From the NCBI RefSeq assembly GCF_023273855.1, contig NZ_CP096884.1:806001-870000 (forward strand): a stretch of 64,000 nt of DNA. The letters run 5' to 3'. Under the pieces are notes generated by a model. That model did not search any database, was not told where the DNA came from, and saw only the letters and a program-made list of their open reading frames with translations. Source of the stretch: Seonamhaeicola sp. ML3 (lineage in GTDB: Bacteria; Bacteroidota; Bacteroidia; Flavobacteriales; Flavobacteriaceae). Below are positions 1-8,847 of the stretch, piece by piece. Position 1 is the first letter of the stretch. The number at the start of each line of letters is the position of its first letter. The translations under genes and the position numbers were made by a program.

Positions 1-900
1 AGTTTCGTTTAGTTTACTAACCTCACAGTTTCCGCCTTGAGCGGCTGCTAAATCAACAATAACCGCACCATTCTTCATTTGTTTAACCTGCTCTTCGGTT
101 ATTAAAAGTGGTGCTTTTCTACCAGGCACATTAGCTGTTGTTATCACCAAATCTGCCTTAAACAACGATTCTTCAACTGCTTCTTTTTGTCGTTTTTTAT
201 AATCTTCGGAAGCTTCTTTGGCATAACCACCTTCAGATTCTTCACCTTCATTATCTACGGAAATAAATTTCGCTCCCAAGGATTCTGCTTGTTCTTTAGT
301 CTCGGTTCTAATATCTGTAGCTTCAACAACAGCTCCTAAACGTTTAGCTGTAGCAATGGCTTGTAATCCTGCTACTCCAACTCCAAAAATAAGCACTCTT
401 GAAGGTGTAATAGTTCCAGCAGCTGTCATCATTAAAGGGAAAATCTTGGTCATTTCATAAGCTCCTAAAATAACAGCTTTATAACCTGAAAGGTTGTTCT
501 GCGAACTCAATACATCCATATCTTGAGCCCTAGAAATACGCGGCATAGCATCCATAGAGAACGCTGTAGCGCCTTTTTCTGAAATAGCTTTAATTAAATC
601 TGGACTTGATTTGTGGTACAGTTGACTCATTAAAATATGTCTTTTTTGTACCAAACTTAGGTCGTTTTCGTCAAAAGGATTGATTTTGACAAGTACCTGA
701 GCGTTTTCAAAAATCTTTTCTCTTGTAGCAGTAGAAGCTCCTGCGTTTACATAATCCGAATCTTTATACATCGAATTTTCTCCCGCACCTTCCTCTACAA
801 AAATCTCAAAACCTTTATCGACCAGCTTTTGAGTAATTAAAGGCGACAATGCGACTCGCCGTTCACCTTTGTGACTCTCTTTTAAAATTCCTATTTTCAT
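1..900 (-). CDS. pntA: NAD(P) transhydrogenase subunit alpha, N-terminal 300 residues (partial)
   Basis: Proton-translocating transhydrogenase passes hydride between NADH and NADP+ at the inner membrane; this subunit carries the NAD(H)-binding domain I. The start is the ATG at 898-900 and the frame stays open to the window edge, so the C-terminal part is missing. The protein opens MKIGILKESHKGERRVALSP, typical of the alanine dehydrogenase/PntA fold, and has a Rossmann motif FGVGVAGLQAIATAKRLGA at about residues 167-185, followed by the EATDIR segment that holds the NAD ribose. The insert after it (VDNEGEESEGGYAKE) favours PntA over alanine dehydrogenase. The gene lies 125 bp after the esterase gene on the same strand. 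Alanine dehydrogenase is the only serious alternative. Confidence 0.88.
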   Translation of the reverse strand, partial: MKIGILKESHKGERRVALSPLITQKLVDKGFEIFVEEGAGENSMYKDSDYVNAGASTATREKIFENAQVLVKINPFDENDLSLVQKRHILMSQLYHKSSPDLIKAISEKGATAFSMDAMPRISRAQDMDVLSSQNNLSGYKAVILGAYEMTKIFPLMMTAAGTITPSRVLIFGVGVAGLQAIATAKRLGAVVEATDIRTETKEQAESLGAKFISVDNEGEESEGGYAKEASEDYKKRQKEAVEESLFKADLVITTANVPGRKAPLLITEEQVKQMKNGAVIVDLAAAQGGNCEVSKLNET

Positions 901-1025
901 TTTTTGTTGGTTAGTTTATTAGTTTTAAAGAATTGACTATTTAACTATGATACACAGTTTTAATAATTCAAAGACACAAAGAAAGTCCTTTTGTCCCTAA
1001 CAAAACCTGTGATTTGTCATTTTAT

Positions 1026-2495
1026 TTAATTTGTATATTTTTTTGACCTCGTTGATTCATTCCATATATCTGTCCTAAAAGAAGACACAGGTAACATATT
1101 ACCACCATATAAAGTTCCTCTCACCCAATTTTTCCATGCATAACGTGCCGCTTTTGGCTCTATAACATAATCACTTTTTACAAAAACACCCTTACCTCTT
1201 ATAATTTTTGCTTCACACGGATAAAATACTTTATCTGCTCCTGCTATTTCAAAATTTGACAACGGTCCTTTTGAAAACAATCCCGATTTGGCATTCTTGA
1301 ATTTTAATAAGACACCTCCATCTTTAATTTCAAAAGCATCATAAACAGGTGCTTCAAATTCAATTGAAGTGAATCCATAAGTTTTATGTAAGGCATTGAA
1401 CAATAATCGTTCTGCAACTTCTTTTTTTCTTGGTGGATGAATACTATGTTCTTCACCAATATCTGTTGTTATAGCTATCCCAGAATTTGGAATTAAGTCC
1501 AAACACTCCAGTTGAGCTTGTCGCATATTTGCAGTATTGTCTTCCTTTGTTTTGTAAAATTCGTCTCCCTTATAGATATAAGGCGCAATTTGAGCATAAT
1601 AAATGGGGAAATTATAATCGCCCCAACGCTCACGCCAGTCTTTCACCATTGCTGGGAAGAGTCTTTTGTAAAAATCAGGATCTTGTCTATTCGCCTCGCC
1701 TTGATACCATAACACCCCTTTTATTTTGTAAGGAATTATTGGGTTTATCATCGCATTAAAAAGTAAAACAGGAGAACGTTGCACATGTTTACTTGTAACG
1801 ATTTTATTTGGCGCCTCCTTTTTAAATTTTTCTATAATACTAGTGCTCATCCAAGCCTCAATTGTACTACCTCCCCAAGAGGAATGAATAAGACCTACAG
1901 GGACATCTAAAATTTCTTGTAGTTCCTTTCCAAAAAAGTAAGCCACCGCACTAAAGTCTGCAACAGTTTCGGGTGAAGCCCCTTGCCATCCGCTAAAATC
2001 CTTAACATCTTTTAAAGGCGTTTTAGATGCTGTTTTGTGCACAGTAAACACACGTAAATTAGGATTATTTGCATGCAGTATGGCTTTAGCACCACCAAAT
2101 GTTGGCTGACCGGTATACCCTTTAAGCGACTGAAACATGTTAGACTGACCAGAACATAACCACACCTCGCCAAATAAAATATTACTTAAAATAATATTCG
2201 ATGCTTTATTTTTTATTGTAATCGTCTGAGGTGATTTACTATTTGTTGTTTTTACTTGAACACTCCAATTTCCAGAATCATTCGCTTTTACATCTAATTT
2301 ATTTGATAACCAACTAGCCTCTAACGAAAAGGTTTCATTAGCATCTGCCCAACCCCATATCTGTATGGTAGCATCTCTTTGAAGCACCATGTTTGAAGAT
2401 ACGATTGCAGGTAGTTTTACCTCAGCTTTTACAGACTGTGTAATCACAGAAAATATCAAGGGAATAAGGAAAACTGTTATTTGGTTGGTTTTCAT
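1026..2495 (-). CDS. Sialate O-acetylesterase family protein (SGNH hydrolase), exported
   Basis: Predicted periplasmic carbohydrate esterase that removes O-acetyl groups from sugars. The 489-residue protein starts with a signal peptide (hydrophobic stretch about residues 6-20, cleavage probably after SVKA). It has an N-terminal beta-sandwich (about 25-105) and then the catalytic domain, with the nucleophile block GEVWLCSGQSNM at 109-120, a GVLWYQGEAN block and a late HSIHPPRK segment carrying the likely catalytic His. These are the landmarks of the sialic-acid-specific 9-O-acetylesterase family, but members act on varied acetylated glycans, so the substrate is open. The start codon is only 8 bp after the argH stop, so the gene probably shares the arginine operon transcript, which is an odd neighbourhood for a sugar esterase. 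Confidence 0.85.
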   Translation of the reverse strand: MKTNQITVFLIPLIFSVITQSVKAEVKLPAIVSSNMVLQRDATIQIWGWADANETFSLEASWLSNKLDVKANDSGNWSVQVKTTNSKSPQTITIKNKASNIILSNILFGEVWLCSGQSNMFQSLKGYTGQPTFGGAKAILHANNPNLRVFTVHKTASKTPLKDVKDFSGWQGASPETVADFSAVAYFFGKELQEILDVPVGLIHSSWGGSTIEAWMSTSIIEKFKKEAPNKIVTSKHVQRSPVLLFNAMINPIIPYKIKGVLWYQGEANRQDPDFYKRLFPAMVKDWRERWGDYNFPIYYAQIAPYIYKGDEFYKTKEDNTANMRQAQLECLDLIPNSGIAITTDIGEEHSIHPPRKKEVAERLLFNALHKTYGFTSIEFEAPVYDAFEIKDGGVLLKFKNAKSGLFSKGPLSNFEIAGADKVFYPCEAKIIRGKGVFVKSDYVIEPKAARYAWKNWVRGTLYGGNMLPVSSFRTDIWNESTRSKKYTN

Positions 2496-2503
2496 AATTG
2501 ATT

Positions 2504-3778
2504 TTAATTTGGAAACTTAGCTCTAATTTTATCTAAAGATAGGTTATGGATGCTTCCTACATGGGTGTGCTGTTTTGAGGTATCTGGCTCATAAGTACCA
2601 TCTTGTACTTGCCCACCTATTTTTTGGTAGGCCTCTCTAAAGCTCTGACCCTCCACCACTAATGTATTTATATTATCTACCGTGAACAAGTATTTATATT
2701 TATCATCATTCAAATCAATATCTTTTACAATAACTTGCTGAATGGCGTAGTTAAAAATATCTAAAATGTCTTTTAATTCCTCAAAAGCAGCAATCATATT
2801 TTCTTTTAATAACTGAAAATCTCTGTGATACCCGCTCGGTAAATTATTAGTGATTAACACCATTTCAGACTGTAATGCTTGTATTTTGTTGCACTTACCA
2901 CGAATCAACTCAAACACATCGGGGTTTTTTTTATGTGGCATAATGCTACTCCCAGTAGTTAACTCGTCTGGGAAAGTGACAAAGCCAAAATTCTGACTCA
3001 TATACAAACACACATCCATTGCAAATCTTGATAACGTATTCGATAAACTTCCTAAAGCTGCGGCTATAGTGCGCTCGTTTTTACCCCGACCCATTTGAGC
3101 AGCCACCACGTTATATCTTAGCGTAGCAAAACCCATTTCTTTAGTAGTTAATTCTCTATCGATAGGAAATGAACTCCCATAACCAGCAGCCGAACCTAGT
3201 GGATTTTGGTCCACCGTTTTTAAGGCAGCATTTAGTAAATACACATCATCAATCATTAACTCAGCATAGGCCGAAAACCATAATCCAAAGGATGACGGCA
3301 TAGCCACTTGTAAATGTGTGTAGCCAGGCAACAATTTATCTTTATGCGTTTCAGCTAAATCTAAAAGCGTATCAAACAATGTTTTAACTTTAGATTGTAC
3401 TACCTGTAAATTCTCTTTATAATATAAATGACAAGCCACTAAAACCTGGTCGTTTCTAGAGCGTGCGGTGTGGATTTTTTTACCAACCTCTCCCAAAGAT
3501 TTGGTTAATTCGAACTCTATTTTAGAGTGTACATCTTCAAATTGAGTATCAATTTCAAACGTACCTTCCTCAATTTGTTGCGCCAACACCTCTAAACCTC
3601 CCAAAAGTTGTTCTAATTCTTCGGAAGTTAAAATACCAATGCTCTGTAGCATTTTTGCATGCGCTTTGGATGCGATGACATCGTACTTTGCTATATGAAT
3701 ATCAATTTCACGGTCGTTGCCAACTGTAAATTGCTCTATTTTATTGTCTATTGATATGCCTTTATCCCAGAGTTTCAT
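2504..3778 (-). CDS. argH: Argininosuccinate lyase
   Basis: Cytoplasmic enzyme for the last step of arginine synthesis, splitting argininosuccinate into arginine and fumarate. The fumarase/aspartase superfamily signature is present as TTGSSIMPHKKNPD, whose flexible loop carries the catalytic Ser and the Lys/Asn that bind substrate. The N-terminal part has the expected HTARSRNDQ motif, and a TGSAAGYGSSFPIDRE-like stretch (seen as LGSAAGYGSSFPIDRE) follows. At 424 residues it is about 30 shorter than the enterobacterial enzyme, which is usual in Bacteroidota. It is the last biosynthetic gene of the operon, 186 bp after argE; that gap holds two hairpin repeats that may trim expression. Confidence 0.96.
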   Translation of the reverse strand: MKLWDKGISIDNKIEQFTVGNDREIDIHIAKYDVIASKAHAKMLQSIGILTSEELEQLLGGLEVLAQQIEEGTFEIDTQFEDVHSKIEFELTKSLGEVGKKIHTARSRNDQVLVACHLYYKENLQVVQSKVKTLFDTLLDLAETHKDKLLPGYTHLQVAMPSSFGLWFSAYAELMIDDVYLLNAALKTVDQNPLGSAAGYGSSFPIDRELTTKEMGFATLRYNVVAAQMGRGKNERTIAAALGSLSNTLSRFAMDVCLYMSQNFGFVTFPDELTTGSSIMPHKKNPDVFELIRGKCNKIQALQSEMVLITNNLPSGYHRDFQLLKENMIAAFEELKDILDIFNYAIQQVIVKDIDLNDDKYKYLFTVDNINTLVVEGQSFREAYQKIGGQVQDGTYEPDTSKQHTHVGSIHNLSLDKIRAKFPN

Positions 3779-3780
3779 AA

Positions 3781-3800
3781 ATTTCTGCGAAAGCAGAAAT
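3781..3800. repeat. Short hairpin repeat after the argH start side
   Basis: Perfect inverted repeat ATTTCTGC / GCAGAAAT around a GAAA loop, in the argE-argH gap. It resembles the ATTCCTGC-type hairpins at 3876, 3968 and 63571 and may be a diverged member of the same dispersed family. Confidence 0.5.
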
Positions 3801-3875
3801 CTCTACTTTCTATTTTAATTAATATTTTATTTCAACAAGGTCTCAAAAAACCTTGCATGACTTTTGGTCTTTTTT

Positions 3876-3899
3876 GATTCCTGCCTTCACGGGAATAAC
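3876..3899. repeat. ATTCC-type dispersed hairpin repeat
   Basis: GATTCCTGCCTTCACGGGAA forms an imperfect hairpin in the argE-argH gap. It shares its left arm with the copies at 3968-3996 and 63571-63597. Confidence 0.55.
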
Positions 3900-3964
3900 A
3901 GAGTTTTCTATTTATTTTATCTCATTTATGTAAAGCTAACTACCTAATGGCAACTTACTTTCTA

Positions 3965-5050
3965 CTATGAGATTCCTGCATGCGCAGGAATTATTACCCG
4001 TTCCAATAATTCAATATATATTGTAATGCCTTCTTCTATTTCTTTTAAATAAATAAATTCATCTGCACTATGTGAACGCGTACTATCTCCAGGACCTAAT
4101 TTTAAACTAGGGCAGGATAATACGGCTTGGTCTGATAATGTTGGTGACCCGTACGTGCTTCGTCCCATAGCAACACCTGCCTTTACGAGTGCATGGTCTG
4201 TTGGTATAGAAGACGAATTTAATCTTAAACTACGCGGTTTAATGCTTGTTACTGGTGCTTCTTTTTGTAAAATTTCGGCAATTTCGGCATTACTGTATGC
4301 ATCATTAACACGCACATCTATCACTAAACTTAAATCGGCTGGTACGGCATTGTGTTGTTTCCCTGCGTTTATCTGACTTACGGTTAACTTAACATCACCT
4401 AAAGCTTCGGAGCTTTTATCAAACTTGTAATCTTTAAACCACTGCAAAGTGTCAATTGCTTTGTAAATCACATTGTCGTCGTTAGGATGTGCTGCATGAC
4501 TTGGCGTACCTTTTAAAACAGCATCGAATACCACAAGACCTTTTTCAGCGACAGCTAAATTCATCAATGTTGGCTCTCCCACTATAGCTACATCTATATT
4601 AGGAATGATTGACAGCACACTATTCAATCCATTCGGACCGCTACTTTCTTCTTCTGCGGATGCAACAATTACCAAATTGTATTTTAAATTTTCATGCTTG
4701 TAATAATATGTAAATGTTGCTATCAGAGATACCAAACATCCGCCGGCGTCATTGCTGCCTAAACCATATAACTTCCCATCTTCAACAATCGCCTTAAATG
4801 GGTCTTTTGTGTATGCCGAGTTTGGTTTTACTGTATCATGATGTGAATTTAAGAGTAAGGTTGGCTTACCTTCCTCAAAATGCTTATTAACAGCCCAAAC
4901 ATTGTTCTGTGTTCTATTATAATCTATGTTATAACGTTTGAACCACTCTTCAACATGAGAAGCAGTTTGGTCTTCTTCTGAAGAAAAAGACTGGGTTTCA
5001 ATCAACTGCTTTAAAAGAGCAATAGCCTCAGATGTTAATTGCTGTATCAT
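3965..5050 (-). CDS. argE: Acetylornithine deacetylase / N-acylcitrulline deacylase (M20 peptidase family)
   Basis: Di-zinc amidohydrolase that removes the N-acyl group in arginine synthesis. Metal-ligand motifs of the M20 family are visible: NSHHDTVKP (His70, Asp72), GSNDAGG (Asp101) and ASAEEESSG (Glu133/134). In pathways that use an ArgF'-type transcarbamylase the substrate is N-acylcitrulline rather than N-acylornithine, and that is what I infer here. It overlaps argB by 4 bp. The last eleven residues, RVIIPAHAGIS, and the region of the stop codon are encoded by a dispersed hairpin repeat (3968-3996), so the natural end was probably replaced when the repeat inserted. I chose the ATG at 5050 because it keeps the normal family N-terminus. 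Whether it prefers acetyl or succinyl groups cannot be read from the sequence. Confidence 0.9.
   Translation of the reverse strand: MIQQLTSEAIALLKQLIETQSFSSEEDQTASHVEEWFKRYNIDYNRTQNNVWAVNKHFEEGKPTLLLNSHHDTVKPNSAYTKDPFKAIVEDGKLYGLGSNDAGGCLVSLIATFTYYYKHENLKYNLVIVASAEEESSGPNGLNSVLSIIPNIDVAIVGEPTLMNLAVAEKGLVVFDAVLKGTPSHAAHPNDDNVIYKAIDTLQWFKDYKFDKSSEALGDVKLTVSQINAGKQHNAVPADLSLVIDVRVNDAYSNAEIAEILQKEAPVTSIKPRSLRLNSSSIPTDHALVKAGVAMGRSTYGSPTLSDQAVLSCPSLKLGPGDSTRSHSADEFIYLKEIEEGITIYIELLERVIIPAHAGIS
3968..3996. repeat. ATTCCTGC dispersed hairpin repeat inside the argE 3' end
   Basis: Perfect arms ATTCCTGC (3972-3979) and GCAGGAAT (3984-3991) with a 4-base loop, preceded by TATGAG. The same TATGAGATTCCTG start occurs at 63570. 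Read on the minus strand it codes for the C-terminus of ArgE. Confidence 0.75.
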
Positions 5051-5829
5051 AAATATAAAGTGGTGAACTTTTGTTCTTTATTACTTATTACAGATGGATT
5101 TCCAATAATCACTCGAGACACACCTTGTTCTAATGCGTTAAAACAATTCTCTAGTTTAGGAAGCATACCATCATGGAATACGCCATCATCTTTTAATGTT
5201 TCATAAGTTCCTGAATCCATATGTTGGATAACAGAATCATCATTATCAACCGACATCAATACACCATTCTTCTCAAAACAGTAGGTCAATTCAATTTTAT
5301 ATAATTTTGAAAGACCAATAGCAAGCTCAGAGGCAATAGTATCTGCATTGGTATTTAATAATTGTCCGTTACCATCGTGAGTTATAGCACAAAATACAGG
5401 TGAAAAATCCGCCTGAATTAGTTTATCTATAGATTGGTGCGCCACTTGTTTTACATCCCCCACGAACCCATAGTCAATCTCCTTTACCGGTCTTTTATCA
5501 GATTTAATACTGTTTAAATCGGCACCTGTCAATCCTATGGCTTCCACATCTAAAGCCTGTAATCTAGCTACAATATTCTTGTTTACCAACCCTCCATAAA
5601 CCATAGTAATCACCTCAAGTGTGTCGGCATCTGTTATGCGTCTACCATTCACCATTTTAGATTCAATACCCAATTTGGCAGCCACACTAGTAGCGCGTTT
5701 TCCTCCACCATGAACTAAAATCTTCTTTCCTTCAAGATTGGAAAAGTTTTCCAGAAAAGTTTTTAAAGCATCTTTATCTTCAATAACATTCCCTCCAATT
5801 TTTACTATGGATAGTTTTTCCTTAGCCAT
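5047..5829 (-). CDS. argB: Acetylglutamate kinase (N-acylglutamate kinase)
   Basis: Phosphorylates N-acylglutamate with ATP, the second step of the arginine pathway. The amino-acid-kinase fold shows as SIVKIGGNVIED near the N-terminus (Lys and Gly of the phosphate-binding site), the glycine-rich KILVHGGGKRATSVAAKLG, and the later LNTNADTIASELA motif that binds ATP and substrate. Length, 260 residues, is normal, and no N-terminal arginine-sensing helix is visible, so allosteric inhibition by arginine is not expected from the sequence. It overlaps argF' by 8 bp upstream and argE by 4 bp downstream, indicating coupled translation of the three. Confidence 0.95.
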   Translation of the reverse strand: MAKEKLSIVKIGGNVIEDKDALKTFLENFSNLEGKKILVHGGGKRATSVAAKLGIESKMVNGRRITDADTLEVITMVYGGLVNKNIVARLQALDVEAIGLTGADLNSIKSDKRPVKEIDYGFVGDVKQVAHQSIDKLIQADFSPVFCAITHDGNGQLLNTNADTIASELAIGLSKLYKIELTYCFEKNGVLMSVDNDDSVIQHMDSGTYETLKDDGVFHDGMLPKLENCFNALEQGVSRVIIGNPSVISNKEQKFTTLYL

Positions 5830-6760
5830 TTCCCAATAGTTTTTTAAGTACTAATTGTGCCGCATAGGTTCTATTATTGGCCTGCTCAATCACTATTGAA
5901 CTATCGCTATCTAATACAGCATCTTCAACAACTACATTTCGTCTTACTGGTAAACAGTGCATGAACTTGGCATTGCCTATTTTATCTTTTGTAATCATCC
6001 AATTAGGGTCAGTATTTACAACCTTACCATAATCTTCATAGGAGCTCCAGTTTTTAGTATAAACGAAATCTGCATCTTTGAATGCTTCTTCTTGATTATG
6101 ATAAATTGGCGTATCTCCAGTTATTTCAGGATTTAAATCATACCCCTCTGGATTGGCTATTACAAACTCCACGTCCATTTTTTTCATAGCTTGGGTAAAA
6201 CTGTTTGCCACAGCATGTGGTAGTGGTTTAATATGTGGTGCCCAACTTAATACTACCTTTGGCTTTGCTTTTGTTGCATGTTCTGAAATGGTCAACGCAT
6301 CTGTTAAGCCTTGTAATGGATGTCCTGTGGCACTTTCCATATTTACAATTGGTACTGAGGCATGTTCCATAAAAGCATTCATCACTTGTTCGCTTTCGTC
6401 TTTGGCTTTATCAGTTAGCGTTGGAAATGCACGTACCGCTATGATATCACAATACTGAGAAACAACAGCCGCCGCTTCTTTAACATGTTCGGCGGTGTTA
6501 CCGTTCATAATTGTTCCATCTTCAAACTCTAATCCCCAAGCATCGCCAGACACATTCATTACAATAGGATTCATCCCCAAATTCAAAGCCGCTTTTTGTG
6601 TACTTAAACGCGTGCGTAAACTAGAATTAAAAAATAACAGACCAAGTGTTTTGTCTTTTCCTAAAGTTATATGTTTTAAAGGATTTGTTTTCAAAGCCTT
6701 TGCCTCTTCAATCCAAGTGTTAATATTATCAATATCGTTTATGGATGTGTAATGTTTCAT
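5822..6760 (-). CDS. argF': N-acylornithine carbamoyltransferase (ArgF' type)
   Basis: Carbamoylates N-acylornithine instead of free ornithine, the hallmark of arginine synthesis in Bacteroidota and Xanthomonas. The carbamoyl-phosphate motif is NSSLRTR (residues 45-51) rather than the STRT of ordinary transcarbamylases, and the late FMHCLPVRRN motif is present. The family divides into acetyl- and succinyl-specific enzymes by a residue in the 90s loop: proline in the Bacteroides fragilis enzyme and glutamate in Xanthomonas, as I recall. Here that position is Ala90 in NTAEHVKEAA, so the acyl specificity is undecided. The rest resembles the Bacteroides form (FFNSSLRTRLSTQKAALNLG). Length is 312 residues. 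Confidence 0.93.
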   Translation of the reverse strand: MKHYTSINDIDNINTWIEEAKALKTNPLKHITLGKDKTLGLLFFNSSLRTRLSTQKAALNLGMNPIVMNVSGDAWGLEFEDGTIMNGNTAEHVKEAAAVVSQYCDIIAVRAFPTLTDKAKDESEQVMNAFMEHASVPIVNMESATGHPLQGLTDALTISEHATKAKPKVVLSWAPHIKPLPHAVANSFTQAMKKMDVEFVIANPEGYDLNPEITGDTPIYHNQEEAFKDADFVYTKNWSSYEDYGKVVNTDPNWMITKDKIGNAKFMHCLPVRRNVVVEDAVLDSDSSIVIEQANNRTYAAQLVLKKLLGNG

Positions 6761-6778
6761 CTTATTCTTTTTATTTAT

Positions 6779-6810
6779 GATGAGATGCTAAAATAAATTC
6801 AGCATGACAT
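6779..6810. repeat. GAGATGCT/TTCAGCATGAC dispersed repeat
   Basis: GATGAGATGCTAAAATAAAT followed by TCAGCATGACAT lies in the proB-argF' gap. It is a decayed copy of the palindromic element at 11966-11994, 39059-39090 and, with CCTG in place of GCTG, 60160-60188. Confidence 0.6.
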
Positions 6811-6816
6811 TTCATA

Positions 6817-7581
6817 TCATTTTATCTTAGTAAACGGCACGTTGTCTTCCATAGCATTGATTATAAAATCATCTTCTAGCCCGTTTACAATCCATGTTTC
6901 TACATTAGCGTCTTTGGCAACATGTGCTGCTTCAATTTTACTTTGCATACCGCCACTACCGTGAGAGGATTTTGAACTTACCACTTCATCTGCCAATTCA
7001 CTAAAATCAGTAACCTCTTTAATGGTTTTAGGGGTTCTGTTTTCTATGGATGCCTTGGTATAAATTCCGTTAGTATTGGTAGCAATGATAAATAAATCGG
7101 CATTCAATAATGATGCGGTTAAAGCCCCTAGCTTATCATTATCGCCAAATTTAATCTCATCGGTGGCTACCGTATCATTTTCATTGATAATAGGTATGTA
7201 ATTGTTATTGACTAATACGTTAATGGTGTTTGTAATATTCACCTTGCTTTCTTCTTTTTCAAAATCTGAATACGACAACAAACACTGCGAGGTTAATAAC
7301 CCATATTCCCTAAAAATTTCCTGATATATACGTATGAGATGCGGCTGACCAATCGAAGCCAAAGCCTGCTTAACAAACACCTCTTCTTGCTTACTCTCTA
7401 ACTTTACAAATTGTTTTGCTACGGCAATTGCCCCAGAACTCACAATAATGAACTCGCAGGTATCTTGAAGTCTCGCTATCTGATTTGCAATGTCTTCAAT
7501 CTTACCTCTGGAAATATTATCAGTTTCCTTGGTTAGGGTATTAGACCCCATTTTTAGTAATATGCGTTTCTTTTTTTTCAT
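6817..7581 (-). CDS. proB: Glutamate 5-kinase, catalytic domain only
   Basis: First enzyme of proline synthesis; phosphorylates glutamate to gamma-glutamyl phosphate. The amino-acid-kinase domain is visible from LLKMGSNTLT at the N-terminus, through EFIIVSSGAIAVAKQF, to the INENDTVATDEIKFGDNDKLGALTA region (written here in overlapping pieces) that forms the glutamate and ATP sites. The protein has 254 residues and lacks the C-terminal PUA domain of the 367-residue Escherichia coli enzyme; the short form is common in Bacteroidota. It lies directly after proA in the mixed arg/pro operon. The closing motif SSKSSHGSGGMQSKIEAA matches the glutamate-kinase GTGGM region. Confidence 0.94.
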   Translation of the reverse strand: MKKKKRILLKMGSNTLTKETDNISRGKIEDIANQIARLQDTCEFIIVSSGAIAVAKQFVKLESKQEEVFVKQALASIGQPHLIRIYQEIFREYGLLTSQCLLSYSDFEKEESKVNITNTINVLVNNNYIPIINENDTVATDEIKFGDNDKLGALTASLLNADLFIIATNTNGIYTKASIENRTPKTIKEVTDFSELADEVVSSKSSHGSGGMQSKIEAAHVAKDANVETWIVNGLEDDFIINAMEDNVPFTKIK

Positions 7582-7620
7582 ATTAGCTGTTGCTAAATTC
7601 TAAGAATACCCATTTAAGGT

Positions 7621-8817
7621 TTAACGAATTTGTCCGTTACCGTGAACATACCATTTATTAGTAACCAAATGTTGTAAACCAATAGGTCCACGTTGGTGTA
7701 ATTTATCGGTACTGATGGCTAACTCGCCTCCTAAACCAAACTCAAAACCATCTGTGAAACGTGTAGATGCATTATGGTAAACTGCACCACAGTCTACTGC
7801 CATCATAAAGTTTTCAGCAACAGCATTATCATTTGTTACAATAGTAGCAGAATGTCCACCACTGTATTTGTTAATCATCTCTATAGCTGTTTGCGCATTT
7901 TCTATACTGCCTATTACTATTTTATAATCTAAAAACTCTTCATACCAAATGGCATCGTTATCTATTTGATTTACACTGTTATAATCACTAAGTGAAGCAT
8001 CTCCTAAAATTTCAACATTATGAGATTCTAAACGTGCTATTAAATCGTTAACAAACTGTGTTTTATTTGGTAAATCGTTATCAATAATAACTTTATCTAC
8101 AGCATTGCAACCTGATACTTTCTGTGTTTTACCATTCACTATAATATCTAAAGCCATAGTAGCTTCAACATTTTTGTGGATATACACAAAATTATTACCA
8201 CGCCCACTCACAATAACTGGACATTTAGCATTTAGTTTTACAAATTCAATTAAACGCTCGCCACCACGTGGCACTATTAAATCTAAATTTTGAGTTGGAT
8301 TTTCTAAAAAAGCTTGTGTTTCTGTACGATTATAGTTTAGATATTCTACCCAATCTGTACTTACTCCATTATCTTTTAAAGCTTTATGCCAAAGGTTTAC
8401 AATAGCTAAATTAGAATTTAGAGATTCTTTACCTCCTTTTAATAAAATTTTATTCCCAGATTTAAATGCAATTCCTCCAGCCTCAATAGTTACATCTGGC
8501 CTAGATTCGTAAATAATCATCACGGTACCAAACGATGCTGTTTTATTATAAATCTGCATGCCATTGTCGTGCGTAAAACGGAAACGTTCTACTCCCACAG
8601 GGTCTTCTAATTCAGATAATTGACGTAAGGACTCAACCATACCGTCTATTTTAGCATCATCAACTTTTAAACGGTCTCGCATTGCTAAATCGCCTCCTGC
8701 ATAGGCATCCATATCTATTTTATTAGCATCCAAAATAGTATCCGCATGTTCTTTTACCAATGTTTTCATGGTCTTTAACACTGCATTCCGTTTATCTATG
8801 CTTAGTATCTCGTTCAT
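7621..8817 (-). CDS. proA: Glutamate-5-semialdehyde dehydrogenase
   Basis: Reduces gamma-glutamyl phosphate to glutamate semialdehyde with NADPH, the second step of proline synthesis. An aldehyde-dehydrogenase fold is evident: MIIYESRPDVTIEAGGIAFK and ILLKGGKES match the ProA nucleotide-binding region, and the catalytic cysteine sits in KVSGCNAVDK. The 398 residues are slightly fewer than in the E. coli enzyme (417). It is 39 bp upstream of proB and 30 bp downstream of argD. The product, glutamate semialdehyde, cyclises to pyrroline-5-carboxylate, the substrate of the proC product encoded two genes upstream. Confidence 0.95.
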   Translation of the reverse strand: MNEILSIDKRNAVLKTMKTLVKEHADTILDANKIDMDAYAGGDLAMRDRLKVDDAKIDGMVESLRQLSELEDPVGVERFRFTHDNGMQIYNKTASFGTVMIIYESRPDVTIEAGGIAFKSGNKILLKGGKESLNSNLAIVNLWHKALKDNGVSTDWVEYLNYNRTETQAFLENPTQNLDLIVPRGGERLIEFVKLNAKCPVIVSGRGNNFVYIHKNVEATMALDIIVNGKTQKVSGCNAVDKVIIDNDLPNKTQFVNDLIARLESHNVEILGDASLSDYNSVNQIDNDAIWYEEFLDYKIVIGSIENAQTAIEMINKYSGGHSATIVTNDNAVAENFMMAVDCGAVYHNASTRFTDGFEFGLGGELAISTDKLHQRGPIGLQHLVTNKWYVHGNGQIR

Positions 8818-8847
8818 TTTTAATAGTATTTTACAAGTAACTATAGG

